Of a DNA stretch of 64,000 nt, positions 54,598-64,000 are shown piece after piece; the first letter of the stretch is position 1, and every line of letters begins with the position of its first letter. The notes under the pieces were generated by a model that saw only the letters and a program-made list of their open reading frames with translations, ran no database searches and was not told the origin of the DNA. The position numbers and the translations under genes are program-made. The DNA is taken from NCBI GenBank assembly GCA_001931905.2, contig MSJI02000847.1:1-64000 (forward strand), given 5' to 3'. This stretch comes from Cladosporium sp. IMV 00045 (lineage: Eukaryota; Ascomycota; Dothideomycetes; Cladosporiales; Cladosporiaceae).

Positions 54598-55797
54598 CTA
54601 CTTCCTCACAGGCCCACTGACGCCCGCGCCAATGACGCTGGGCAACTCCTCGCCACCCATAGAAACCAGATTGCCAACGGCGAAGCTGACGAGGAAAACC
54701 AGCCCCACGGTGAACAGCGCAATGAGCCAGAAAGCGATGCTGACGTCCTTCTTCTGGCACGCCGGCCCGCCCCAGACGGTGGTCTTGATGTTGCCGTCCT
54801 TGTTCTCCTCTTTGGTCGCGGAGCACTGGCAGCTGTAGCAGTCGCCCTTCTGGCCATTGGCGGCGTCGCGGTCGTGGTAGAGTTTGCGGCACTTGCCGTG
54901 GCCGGTGCAGTTGCGCGTGGTGCTCTCGCACTCTTCCTGCGAGCGGAAGCAGGCGGGCAGGATGCCGGGGAGGGGGGAGGATTGGTCGGCGAAGGTCGTG
55001 AGAGGGGTGGACATAGGTGCAGCTTTCTCGACGGCGGGAGAGGCGGCTTCGAAGACTTCGGAGAGGGGCTTCTCGGCTTGGCCGCGCTTTTGGAGGGGAG
55101 ATTCGGTGTTGGGCATGCTGTAGCTTCCCCAGGTGGAGGCGTCGGAGTCGCTGGTGGAGGGCATGAGGATGACGGTCATGGGGGGACGCTGGTCTTCGCC
55201 GTGGAGGGCGGCGTTCACGATGGTCTCAACGTCGTGGAATGGGATGTTGGAGACCCAGACGTCCAGATTGCTGTTGCCTCGCGCTTCGTTGTATTCTTCG
55301 TCGGTCCATGATTTTTGAGGCTCGTCGGCTTGAGTCGCGAGGTCGGCGAAGAGGGACTTGGCCTCGGGTGCTGAGGGAGCGGAGGAGATGGCGAATGAAG
55401 GTGCCTTTTGCGCGAGGGCTGTGATGACCCGTTAGTACTTGTATCTATTCTGGTTTCGCATGTGTATTGACATACCCTCAGCATCAGCCTCATCGCCGAA
55501 TGCAAGGATGAAGACGCGCTTGTTGTTCTTCTCATTGGAGCTCATGAAAGGTGCCTTGTAGCCATAGTCGTTGATCGCCTCAATCTCCTTCTCGCTCAAA
55601 GATTTCTCCAAATGGTAGTCCTCCACGCCAGCTCTTTGCGCCAATACCAGTCTCGCGGTCTCGGGGGAGAGGGTCTGGTGGTCGGAGGATGATTGGTGGT
55701 GTGGATGGTCGACGGTGATAACGTATCCCGTGGCGGCGGCGGCGAGTTCGGTGTAGCAGCTGAGCGCTGACAGCAGCGCCGCGCTGATGTATTTCAT
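54598..55797 (-). CDS. DUF3844 (Vps3844-type) membrane protein
   Basis: Predicted complement(join(54598..55418,55476..55797)), 380 residues. A signal peptide (MKYISAALLSALSCYTELAAA) leads to a luminal part with TARLVLAQRAGVEDYHLEKSL and RVFILAFGDEADAEG. A long polar middle follows. The cysteine-rich DUF3844 domain comes next (about 260-345; CFRSQEECESTTRNCTGHGKC, DCYSCQC, GGPACQKKD), then one membrane helix (FWLIALFTVGLVFLVSFAVG) and a short tail. The domain is found in fungal endoplasmic reticulum and vacuolar-sorting proteins of poorly known function. The intron has GTATGT and CACAG ends and keeps frame. It is head-to-head with the mitochondrial-looking gene at 56219. Confidence 0.85.
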
Positions 55798-56218
55798 CTT
55801 GATGGAGGGTTTGGTGAGAAGGAGGTGGTGACAGAAGTCTGTCTGTAATGAGCCTCAAGGCTTCCCTTGCCGATGATGTGGTGGTGTTTGGAGCTTGTCA
55901 GTGCAGCAGTCCAGCCCAGCAAGCCGCCGGCCAGTGAGCGTCGTCCATCATTCCAGATCGGGAGCGGGAAACGTCGTCAACGCCACCACCCAAGAGTCTC
56001 CAAGTCCCCAAGTCCCTCACAAACTCGCGTGAGAACGACAATCAGGCGCTGCGCCTTGACGCTTCACCTATACCACCAACACCACCGCCATCTTCACTTC
56101 TACATCACACTTACACCCGCTATATTTCCTTTTGTCACCACAGGAGAAACATCTACAACACATCATTAAACCCGCCCTCGCATGCAGTCGACCTTCACGT
56201 AAACCACCCACAACCACC
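55798..56218. other. Divergent promoter region
   Basis: About 420 bases between two divergent start codons, with CACCA-rich pyrimidine leader sequence before 56219. No gene or clear TATA box is seen. Confidence 0.45.
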
Positions 56219-57514
56219 ATGTACCGCATTTCTCGATCCCTCCCACTCCGCCAGCAGATTCCTCTCCGCCAACCTGTTCGGAAACATTCACACTTTCAAT
56301 CGCGCAATTTCTGGAAACGAGCCAATGGCGCACAGCAATCCACGCAGGCCGTGCGCTTCAGATCACCCTTCTTCACCTGGAAAACGGGTGTCACATGGAT
56401 CCTCTACGGCACCGTAACATACGCCTACGTCCAGTTCTTCATGCGACATGTCGACATCCAAATAGAGGAGATCGAAGAAGAACAACACGAAGAGCAGCCA
56501 GTTAGCCGCAAAGCCGAGCACGAGGGTGAATGGGAAGAGCAAGAAGAAGGCGACGAGGACGAGTACGCCGAGGAAGATAGCACATTCATTCCCATGACCT
56601 GGGCGACGAAATTGCCTAGATCCTTCTACAAGGGCTCCGACCCGGAATGGCAGGCCTTCGTCAAATTCGCAAAGGACAAGCCGCGCCACAAGAAGATCCA
56701 AGACGAACTCGTGCAGATGGTCTATTCCGGAGCGCAGCGCCACCCGCGTGTGGGCATGCACATTGGAAAGGAGTTGAAGATTGGCAGATACTGGCTGGAG
56801 ATCTCATTCCCCGACGGCCCACCGCAGGAGTACGTGCGCTCAGGACTGGAGATCGGGGACGACTTCATCGCGTGGAGTCCACAACGAGTCAGCCCGGAAA
56901 ACCACTACAGGCTCACTCGAGCGCTGTGGCCCAAAGCGACTTTCGACGGCCTCTGGGCGACCACGAAACTCTTCACCGGCATGCAGTACAGGAAAGTCAA
57001 ACAAGCCCTCGGCTGGGAAGAAGTCAATCCTTTCAGCCCCGAAGAGCGCCTCAAACTGGCCCTGGAGCAAATGGAGAAACACAAAGCCGGCGGCTCCTCC
57101 GTCAGCGAGAAAGCGCAAACCTCACCCGACGGCTCACCAGGCTCTCTTGTGAGCGCCTCCTCCGCCGCGAACGAAGCGCAGTCCTCCCCCAAAGCCTCCG
57201 AAGACCGCATCCCCCTGCCCTGGCACATTCCTCTGAAGTTACCCTCCTCGACCGACCTGGTCAGCGCGACGGACTTCCACCTCGCCAAGCACGTTTTCAC
57301 AGCGGAGTTGATGAAGCAGTGGAATCCGAAGAAACTCGAACCGCCGCGGGGCAGTTTCGTCGTGCAGGGGCTCGTCGAGATTAAGGGAAGCAAGGGCAAG
57401 ATGATGTTTGACGTGCAGTCTTGCTACGATCCCAAGGAGCACAAGTATGTGGTCGTCAATGCGGGCGTGAGGAGTGTGAAGAAGTGGAATCAGAGGCCGA
57501 AGGGTGGGGATTGA
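56219..57514 (+). CDS. Predicted mitochondrial membrane protein of unknown function
   Basis: Single exon, 431 residues from the ATG at 56219; an open frame continues upstream, but this start begins a good mitochondrial presequence (MYRISRSLPLRQQIPLRQPV, Arg-rich and without acids). One membrane helix follows (TGVTWILYGTVTYAYVQFFM, about 53-72), then an acidic coiled stretch rich in Glu (about 78-120). The soluble domain reads WATKLPRSFYKGSDPEWQAF, LEISFPDGPPQEYVRSGLEI and WNPKKLEPPRGSFVVQGLVE. A Ser/Ala-rich insert (about 290-330) splits it. It looks like an inner-membrane protein facing the intermembrane space or matrix. I recognise it only as a conserved fungal type and assign no reaction. 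Confidence 0.75.
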   Translation: MYRISRSLPLRQQIPLRQPVRKHSHFQSRNFWKRANGAQQSTQAVRFRSPFFTWKTGVTWILYGTVTYAYVQFFMRHVDIQIEEIEEEQHEEQPVSRKAEHEGEWEEQEEGDEDEYAEEDSTFIPMTWATKLPRSFYKGSDPEWQAFVKFAKDKPRHKKIQDELVQMVYSGAQRHPRVGMHIGKELKIGRYWLEISFPDGPPQEYVRSGLEIGDDFIAWSPQRVSPENHYRLTRALWPKATFDGLWATTKLFTGMQYRKVKQALGWEEVNPFSPEERLKLALEQMEKHKAGGSSVSEKAQTSPDGSPGSLVSASSAANEAQSSPKASEDRIPLPWHIPLKLPSSTDLVSATDFHLAKHVFTAELMKQWNPKKLEPPRGSFVVQGLVEIKGSKGKMMFDVQSCYDPKEHKYVVVNAGVRSVKKWNQRPKGGD

Positions 57515-58288
57515 AGTGTGTGTCTTCAATTGGCATTCTCTGGATTTGGCGAGGTTTGCGTTTGACTCGTTTTTTGTTCACCTCTTCCTTTTTCTTCCAT
57601 CAGCGTTCCGAGCAGGCGGGCATAATACAAGTCATCATCATAGTGGGGGGATAGGAGCAGTAGCAGCATACCCAGGGCGTCACGATTCTTTCGGGCTTTT
57701 CTTTCGGACCTTTCTCTCTTCACTACATGATATCCATGAACGAACAAAGACATACCACTCTGCCAATCCCAATCTCAAGGCTCTCAAGCTCCTCTCTTGA
57801 TGCATATGTTTCGATGCTCCGGGTTAGGATATCGGGCTCTTCGAAAACATCTCGTCTGGATTATATTGGGCACCAAAAATCGTCTCACTGTCGAAAACTG
57901 CAAGATGTGTCTTTCGCTGTCTGGTCAAATGTTTCAAGAAAGTGATTTCGTGACATCGACCAATGAGATCCGTTAAATTTTGAGTATACGAGAGATGTAT
58001 TGCAGCAATAGTCATAGCCTCCGATAAATACTGAATTTCCAATCAAAGAGAGACTTTCAAAGCATTGAGCATTTGGACGAACATGTCTCATGTTCGATCA
58101 TTAAACCGGCATGCGCATCAGGAGACTGACGTGAACATGCATGTAGCTGTAGATGTCGTGCTCCATTGGAAGCCAATATTCGGGTTCCAATCCGGGCCGA
58201 AGAATGCGCTGGACTTCATCAGTCATCAAGTGACGTTCGACTTCAAACCAACACCCTGTCCTTATATTTCGAAAAATCATTCATCATC
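57515..58288. other. Intergenic region before the ChaC-type gene
   Basis: About 770 bases, no supportable gene. It holds the terminator of the previous gene and an AT-rich promoter with TTATATTTC near 58262. Confidence 0.5.
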
Positions 58289-59369
58289 ATGCCTGACCAA
58301 GAACCCGAGGACCTTTGGCTATTCGGCTATGGGTAAAGAGAATGCATCGTTCATGAATCTTGTAATGCCCTTTGCTGACAATAATCGCCAGCTCGCTCAT
58401 CTGGAAACCGCCACCACTTTACGGTATCCCTCTGCCCGATCGATCGAATGTCTAGCCCGGCATTCGGTATCTGGAAAGCAACAACATTCCACTAACACAT
58501 AGTCTTACCAGACCTCCGTGTTCCCGGTTACATCGAGGGCTACGTCCGTCGCTTCTGGCAGGTATGAAGTCCGCATCGATCGTTATGGAATCATTTCGAG
58601 TTTCGTGAAGCGGAGCAGATTGCTGAATTGAAGTGACGGATTATCAGGCGAGGTTTGCATCCCTCACATGAACATTTGATACAACAAGAACGCAACGCTG
58701 ATGGTCATTCCAGTCAAGACCACCGCGGCACACCAGAAGATCCCGGCCGAGTGGTCACGCTCATTGACCGCCAGCTGTGGGAGACCTTGACTGATCATGT
58801 ACGTTTGCCACTTCGTACTAAAACACAAGCCACACCGCCCTGTGAAAGCAACGATTAAGACCCCCTGACACATTACCAATCCATCACAGCACGCCACCGC
58901 ACCCCCTCGAGTCTGGGGCGCAGCCTACCGCATCCCCTCCAAGCACGTGGCCGAAGTGAAAGGGTACCTGGACATCCGCGAAATTAACGGGTACAGCATC
59001 CAATACGCGCCCTTCAACCAAGGTCAAAGCCACGACAGCAGCAGCAGCAATGCAGGAGGACAGGGCCAGCAAGACATGTCCGCCACCTATCAAACCGTCA
59101 CACCCGCCCCTGACACCTCGCTCCCGTCCCAGCAACCGATCAAATGCCTCGTGTACATCGGCCTGCCGGACAACCCGCAATTTCTGGGGCCACAGGACCC
59201 GCAGGCGCTGGCTGAGAAGATCGTGCAGAGTCGCGGGCCGAGTGGCGAGAATAGGGATTATTTGTATAGTCTTGAAGAGGCGCTGAGGGAGTTGAGTGAG
59301 GAGAGTAGCGATGAGCATGTTTTTGATTTGGCGAGGAGGTGTAGGGAGGTGGAGGCGAGGGCAGGATAA
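58289..59369 (+). CDS. ChaC-type gamma-glutamylcyclotransferase with a 5-base microexon
   Basis: Predicted join(58289..58332,58392..58423,58503..58561,58648..58652,58714..58798,58890..59369), 234 residues. The protein begins MPDQEPEDLWLFGYGSLIWKP, continues [31 protein letters not shown], and has WGAAYRIP and YLDIREINGY. Glu106 in REINGY is the expected catalytic acid. Enzymes of this family release 5-oxoproline and Cys-Gly from glutathione in the cytosol. Six exons are needed. The bases between RRFWQ and DHRG can be read only if GCGAG at 58648-58652 is kept as a separate exon; it supplies Ala and part of Ser. All introns have GT and AG ends. A Ser/Gln-rich loop (about 123-150) is a fungal insertion. 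Confidence 0.85.
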
Positions 59370-59623
59370 GATTTATAGAAAGATCGAAGTTCATCCCGTT
59401 CATTACCGCAGCGTTGGCGAATATGCCAACGCAGCAGACGTAGCCTCATGGATGCATTTGATGCGAATGAACTGGACCGGGAGAGGGGTTGTAAACCAAT
59501 AGAATTCAATTCCGCGCAGACAGCAGCCCGCTAAAGTAAAACGCGTGGTATCTTGTCCATCCCATAACGCCATTCACCATGCTCTGAACGCTTTTCTCAA
59601 AATGATTCAAACTTCTCCAGCAC
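59370..59623. other. Intergenic region between convergent ChaC and EAF6 genes
   Basis: Some 250 bases between two stop codons with no supportable gene; presumed overlapping terminators. Confidence 0.5.
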
Positions 59624-60233
59624 TCAATCCCTCGCGTACGAAATCTTCCCACGCTTCGGCGCCTTCTCATCATCCTCATCCTTCTCCGTCGCGCGCTTCT
59701 TCTTATTCCCTCCCGTCTTGCCCGTCGCACCAGAAGCACTCTCCGCACGCGACAGAGAAGCCGGCACAGATCCCGTAGGCGTAGCAGCGTTCGAAGGTGT
59801 ATTTGAATCCGTACCTTCCTGCGCCTGTGTAACAAAACCGTTAGTTTCAAACCAAACCACATTACGACAACACACAGCCAAAAAGGCGCAAACATACCTT
59901 CATCCACCCCACCGAACTCCGACTAAACACCCTATCCTCCTCCCTCACCCTGCCTCTCCGCCTATCATCGCCCGCGCGCCCGCCGACGCTCACGCCTTTG
60001 ACCCACCCGTCGAAGCCGCGCACGATGTTTCCTGAATTGCTTGTTTCTTCCAGATAGGCGCCTTCGAGTTTGAAAATTTGGTCTTCGAGCGCGGCTAGTT
60101 GTTCGTCGAGTTTGCGCTTTTTGTCGAGCGTGCCGCGCAGGGTGGTGCGTAGGGATTCGTAGTAGGGGCGGCCGGGTTGGTCGGCTGTGGATGTGGCGGC
60201 GGCGCTTTCGGCGGGGGGTTTGTTTTCGGTCAT
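59624..60233 (-). CDS. EAF6: EAF6, subunit of the NuA4 histone acetyltransferase
   Basis: Predicted complement(join(59624..59824,59898..60233)), 178 residues. The core is a short coiled coil, YYESLRTTLRGTLDKKRKLDEQLAALEDQIFKLEGAYLEET, then SGNIVRGFDGWVKG and VFSRSSVGWMK, which is the conserved Eaf6 block. The C-terminal tail is disordered with Ser/Ala/Gly and a basic nuclear-localisation-like stretch (NKKKRATEKDEDDEKAPKRG). NuA4 acetylates histones H4 and H2A at active promoters. The intron has GTATGT and ACACAG ends and is phase 0. The start is the first Met of the frame. Confidence 0.92.
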
Positions 60234-61348
60234 GACGGGGGTGGTATGGTTGATTCACTTGTACAGTGGGTAGAGCTCGATTGATTTGCGCGCGAGGGCG
60301 CGTTTGGATGACATGTGAAGATGCGGGCTTTGGGTGACGATGATGTGTGTGCCTGGAAGTCCTGAGGTGGACAGATCACGTGATAATAGACGTCTTCCAA
60401 CTCCACCTGCACCGTCGCCCTCTGTCTAATTGATGCTTACAACCATTACATGCATGACTTCTCCGACAGCCGGGTGACTTGTCATTGAATGCATGATCTT
60501 TCACCGGCACATCATCCATAGGTCCATCACTTTCCGCCGTCCACCGGGTGTCGAATGGTTGTGCGGCTGAAGGTTTCAGGTACCGACGCCTCTGCACGCT
60601 GACTGTGTTTCTCACTGAAGGGCGACTGGGATTCTGCCACGACCGGATGCCAACGTCAAATGCACAGCTATCCCTGACAAAGACGCAGGGCCGGACTTGG
60701 AGGTTTTGCTGGTACATTCGCTCGCCCGTACCATGTCTACAGCCTTGCTCCGCTCGCAAAAATTTGCTCGACTCGAGTTGGGGTTAATATGAAAGTAGTC
60801 CATCTTGAAATGCGCATTCAGTCATGCCAAAAGAGAGAGTGGTCACTCAGTCTAATCAATACTATACCGTGTAAGTGTCGAAATCGACTGATTGTGCAGG
60901 GATTCTATCTCCGCCAAAGGAACAGCTTCGACGGCTGTACATGCATGGCTTCTTGTGTTACACACGGCTCCCCAAGCGACAGCTCTTCCGGTGAGTATCT
61001 TGAGACTGGCGCAAGGGCTGTATCATGCCCTACATGCTCACTTGGTTTGAAGTGAACCACTTGACAGACAGAGGCCATGCCGAACGACTTGTGTCTGCCT
61101 AAGCGACCTGTATATACCATGCACGTGGATAAGGTACACCATGATATTGTTGCATGATTGACAGGGTGATCTTGAATGCTTGCCATAATCACGGATGTCT
61201 TGGTGTGGTGACTCTTGGTTTGCTGTCCTGGAGCTGAGGTCATTCACCTTCGTTCTATCACATGCTCACCAACTGCGATAAAATCATTTTATTTGCCTTC
61301 AAGCCTTGTAATCCAGTTCAGAACTATACACACACATTTCTGCACAAC
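60234..61348. other. Intergenic region between EAF6 and the UNC93-like gene
   Basis: About 1.1 kb between divergent genes. No supportable gene. It should contain both promoters. An in-frame Met at 61262 could extend the UNC93-like protein by 29 residues. Confidence 0.5.
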
Positions 61349-63107
61349 ATGACAAAGTCCTTCGAAGACACCGATACGATGGCCATCAATCGCCCTTCGG
61401 ATTCAGACTCGGCGAGAGCAGATCACTCCAACGTCAACGTCAACATCCCAACTGGCTGGAAATATCGACGCTTCTTTGGCTTGCCGTACTATGCCTCGCC
61501 TCAGGTTCAACTCGTACTGGTTGCATTTGTTTGCTTCTTGTGTCCAGGTATGTCAAAATTTTTGTATTGACCAAATGTCACATGTGATTATTGACACCTT
61601 CGAGGCATGTTCAACGCCGTCAACGGCTTGGGTGGCGGCGGCCAACTCTCCGCAACGGTGACCGACAATTCCAACAGCGCTCTCTACTCGACCTTCGCAA
61701 TCATTGGCTTCTGTAGTGGAAGCATTACCAACAGGCTCGGCATCAAGACAGCTCTCTCCTTTGGAGGCATTGGCTACTCTATCTACATATCTGCTTACCT
61801 TTGCTACAACCATGTCCAAAACGATGCCTATGTCATCTTCGCTGGTTTTCTCCTTGGATGTTGCGCTGGAGTCCTCTGGAGCGCACAGGGCCAGATTATG
61901 ATGTCTTACCCACCCGAGGCCGCCAAAGGTCGATACATCTTCGTGTTTTGGGCGATCTTCAACCTTGGTGGAGTTATCGGTAGTCTTGTGAGTCTCGCAT
62001 TATGAACTATCCACGAAGAAACCTTGGCATTCTTGAGCTAACGCCTCTTCCAGGTCCCGCTTGGCCAGAACTATAAAGCCAACAAAGACGCAAGGGTCAA
62101 CGATGGTACATATATCGCATTCCTTGTTCTAACAATTCTGGGTGCCATCCTGGCTTGGACACTCGTCGACGCGAAGCATGTCGTGCGCTTGGACGGCTCC
62201 CGCATTATCCTGCAGCGCAATCCAACTTGGAAGTCCGAAATACTTGGTCTCTGGGAGACCCTCTTCACTGATCCATACATTCTTTGTTTGTTCCCCATGT
62301 TCTTCGCATCCAACTGGTTCTACACCTACCAGTACAACGGAGTGAATCTGGCAAGGTTCAATCTTCGGACAAGAGCCCTTAACAACATTCTATACTGGAT
62401 TGCGCAGATCATCGGGGCTACCGTGTTCGGCTTCGCGCTCGATTATGCTGGACTACGTCGGACCACGCGAGCAATCATCGCGTGGGTAGTCTTGCTCCTG
62501 CTCACCTTCGCCGTTTGGGGAGGTGGGTACCAGTTCCAAACAACTTACACCCGAGCGGACAGACCGGAAGACAGCGAAGATCAAACTAAGATGGACTGGA
62601 CGTCCTCAGGATACGTTGGCCCGATGTTCTTGTATTTCTTCTACGGCTTCTACGATGCGGCCTGGCAAACTTGCGTTTACTGGTAAGCATGTCCTCAGGT
62701 ATCCTGATTCACATTATCATCAGGTGCTGATCGATTATAGGTTCATGGGAGCTATGACAAACAATGGCCGCAAGCTTGCAAACTTCGCTGGTTTCTACAA
62801 GTAAGCACTGTTCCCGGATCAATTGAGTATTGTCACTAACAGCGAACCCAGAGGAATCCAGTCCGCCGGCGCAGCCGTTATGTGGCGACTCGACGGTCTC
62901 AAGGTGGAGTACATGAGTCTGCTCATCTCGAACTGGGTATTGCTGTCTGTCAGCTTGGTCATCGCTGCACCGGTGATGCTGTGGAAGATCAAAGACACTG
63001 TGTCGCTTGAGGAAGACTTGAAGTTTTCTGATGAGACGATCGAGGATGTTATCCCACGATATCAGATGCAGGAATTTGGTCAGCCGCGCGATCGTCACGT
63101 AGTCTGA
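61349..63107 (+). CDS. UNC93-like major facilitator membrane transporter
   Basis: Predicted join(61349..61547,61605..61987,62054..62682,62741..62800,62852..63107), 508 residues. After a polar N-terminus comes GWKYRRFFGLPYYASPQVQL and then about eleven helices (LVLVAFVCFLCPGMFNAVNG, ALYSTFAIIGFCSGSI, YVIFAGFLLGCCAGVLW, and WVLLSVSLVIAAPVMLW near the end). The signature GLGGGGQ and the GQIMMSYPPEAAKGRYI loop are typical of fungal UNC93-like (DUF895) proteins. The substrate is unknown. All introns keep phase; the second exon uses a weaker CGAG acceptor, and exon 4 is just 60 bases. The C-terminal tail is acidic. The start may instead be at 61262. Confidence 0.88.
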
Positions 63108-63776
63108 GGTGATGCTGAATTGATGGCGGGATTGCACTGCTGCGAGCTTGGTTCTACTGGTGAGGCTTGATGAATTTTGAGAAATTTGCATATACCACCC
63201 TCAATGAAATCGAGGAGAAATCGATGAGAGCTAGTGAAATTCAAACCATCTCTAACCGAAAAACGCTTTTGGAACACTGCATCGAAAGTCTGCCGTGATA
63301 CACCGGGAGAATGGAAGCATGCTCGTTTTCATTCTCTGTCAAACCTCGTGGCTCGCACGTGGAATAAGCCGGTTCCCAATGTACGTACGGGTACCCGCAG
63401 CGCAATACTCGTTACCGCAGCCGCAGTAGGTGACCTCAAATTCCCATATGCACATGTATAGGCAGCATCCCTGCCCTGCAGCTGCAATCATGTCATTGCA
63501 TGCCCGAGCTGAAAGTCCGTCCATCCAAGCCACCTAACAAGTTTTCGCGTCAGCCTCGCGGCAGGGTTGATGCCGACCTTGCTTGCGCGGCCGCCTTTTG
63601 AAGGTATCTCAGCACCGGAAAGCATAAGCGCTCTGAAGTGCCGAATAGTCGGAACCCTTTTGCTCGTGACAGGCTTACTTCGCAAGACAAGTGTTGTTCC
63701 TTGTTGCCTTGCAATCTCTCATGCAACATGGACAACAAAAACTTTGCTATCATTTGGAAATACGCTACGACACGAG
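63108..63776. other. Intergenic region before the right-edge gene
   Basis: About 670 bases without a supportable gene. It should hold the UNC93-like terminator and the promoter of the partial gene at the edge. Confidence 0.5.
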
Positions 63777-64000
63777 ATGTCTGCGTCGGCTCAAACTCTC
63801 GATCTACAGGGTGTGAGAGCCTTAGCACACAATCTGTACTGTTCATGTGAGTGATTATCCGTCCCATCACTCAGTCATTCACTTTATCTAACAGACACGT
63901 AGATCAGGACTCATCAAGTGCATACAGACCGCTAGCAGCAAGCGTCAGGACGTTGCGCAATAAACTGGAAGAGGTTGACGAAGCTCTTGAGGAAACATCC
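63777..64000 (+). CDS. Start of an unidentified gene running off the right edge
   Basis: Predicted join(63777..63846,63903..>64000). ATG 63777 reads MSASAQTLDLQGVRALAHNL. A 56-base intron (GTGAGT donor, CTAAC branch near 63889, GTAG acceptor) then joins in phase to QDSSSAYRPLAASVRTLRNK and LEEVDEALEE. The second exon is open to the last base of the window. The helical, charged character resembles the N-terminal segment of large fungal signalling or NLR-like proteins, but 56 residues are too few to assign a family. Confidence 0.45.

Noticed and set aside
1..64000. CRISPR arrays, insertion sequences, intact transposons, rRNA
   Set aside because: No regularly spaced repeats, transposase or reverse transcriptase motifs or rRNA stretches were seen.

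Overview
The window is nuclear DNA of a filamentous ascomycete (Pezizomycotina; gene content fits Dothideomycetes, though the class is an inference). Genes lie on both strands at high density. Most carry short introns of about 50-80 bases with GT..AG ends. The families present are typical of these fungi: HET, DUF3632, DUF6594, DUF3844, a fungal transcription factor and a fucose-lectin propeller. I saw no bacterial operons, CRISPR array or intact transposon.

Layout: (1) 1-6.2 kb holds the 3' end of eIF5B, a cation/proton exchanger and a membrane-anchored fucose-lectin-like protein. (2) About 6.2-19 kb is a gene-sparse, accessory-looking stretch. It has a small cysteine-rich secreted protein, a HET-domain protein flanked by a diverged direct repeat, a secreted M28 aminopeptidase, a DUF6594 membrane protein, a DUF3632 gene with an in-frame stop, and a separate relic of a second DUF3632 gene. 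(3) 19-31 kb is core: CBP4, YIF1 divergent from the SRP receptor alpha subunit, and RAD1/XPF. (4) 31-35 kb is metabolic and regulatory: an NmrA-like protein, a guanine deaminase with a probable frameshift, and a transcription factor without a zinc cluster. (5) 36-47 kb is core: tRNA-Thr(AGT), NPL4 divergent from SEC66, an LMBD1-type transporter divergent from CFT1. (6) 47-64 kb holds a secreted protein, an atypical hexokinase, a GFA-domain protein, a DUF3844 protein, a mitochondrial-looking protein, a ChaC-type gamma-glutamylcyclotransferase with a 5-base microexon, EAF6, an UNC93-like transporter and the start of a gene leaving the right edge.

Functional themes: several neighbours act at the ER and secretory pathway (YIF1/SRP101 and NPL4/SEC66 are each head-to-head pairs sharing an intergenic promoter). 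The observations I rate highest are the 5-base microexon, the hexokinase whose phosphate-binding motifs are altered, the two possible C-termini of NPL4, the transition-biased DUF3632 relic and the repeat pair around the HET gene. All exon boundaries were inferred by eye from splice motifs, reading phase and family conservation; no transcript data were available.
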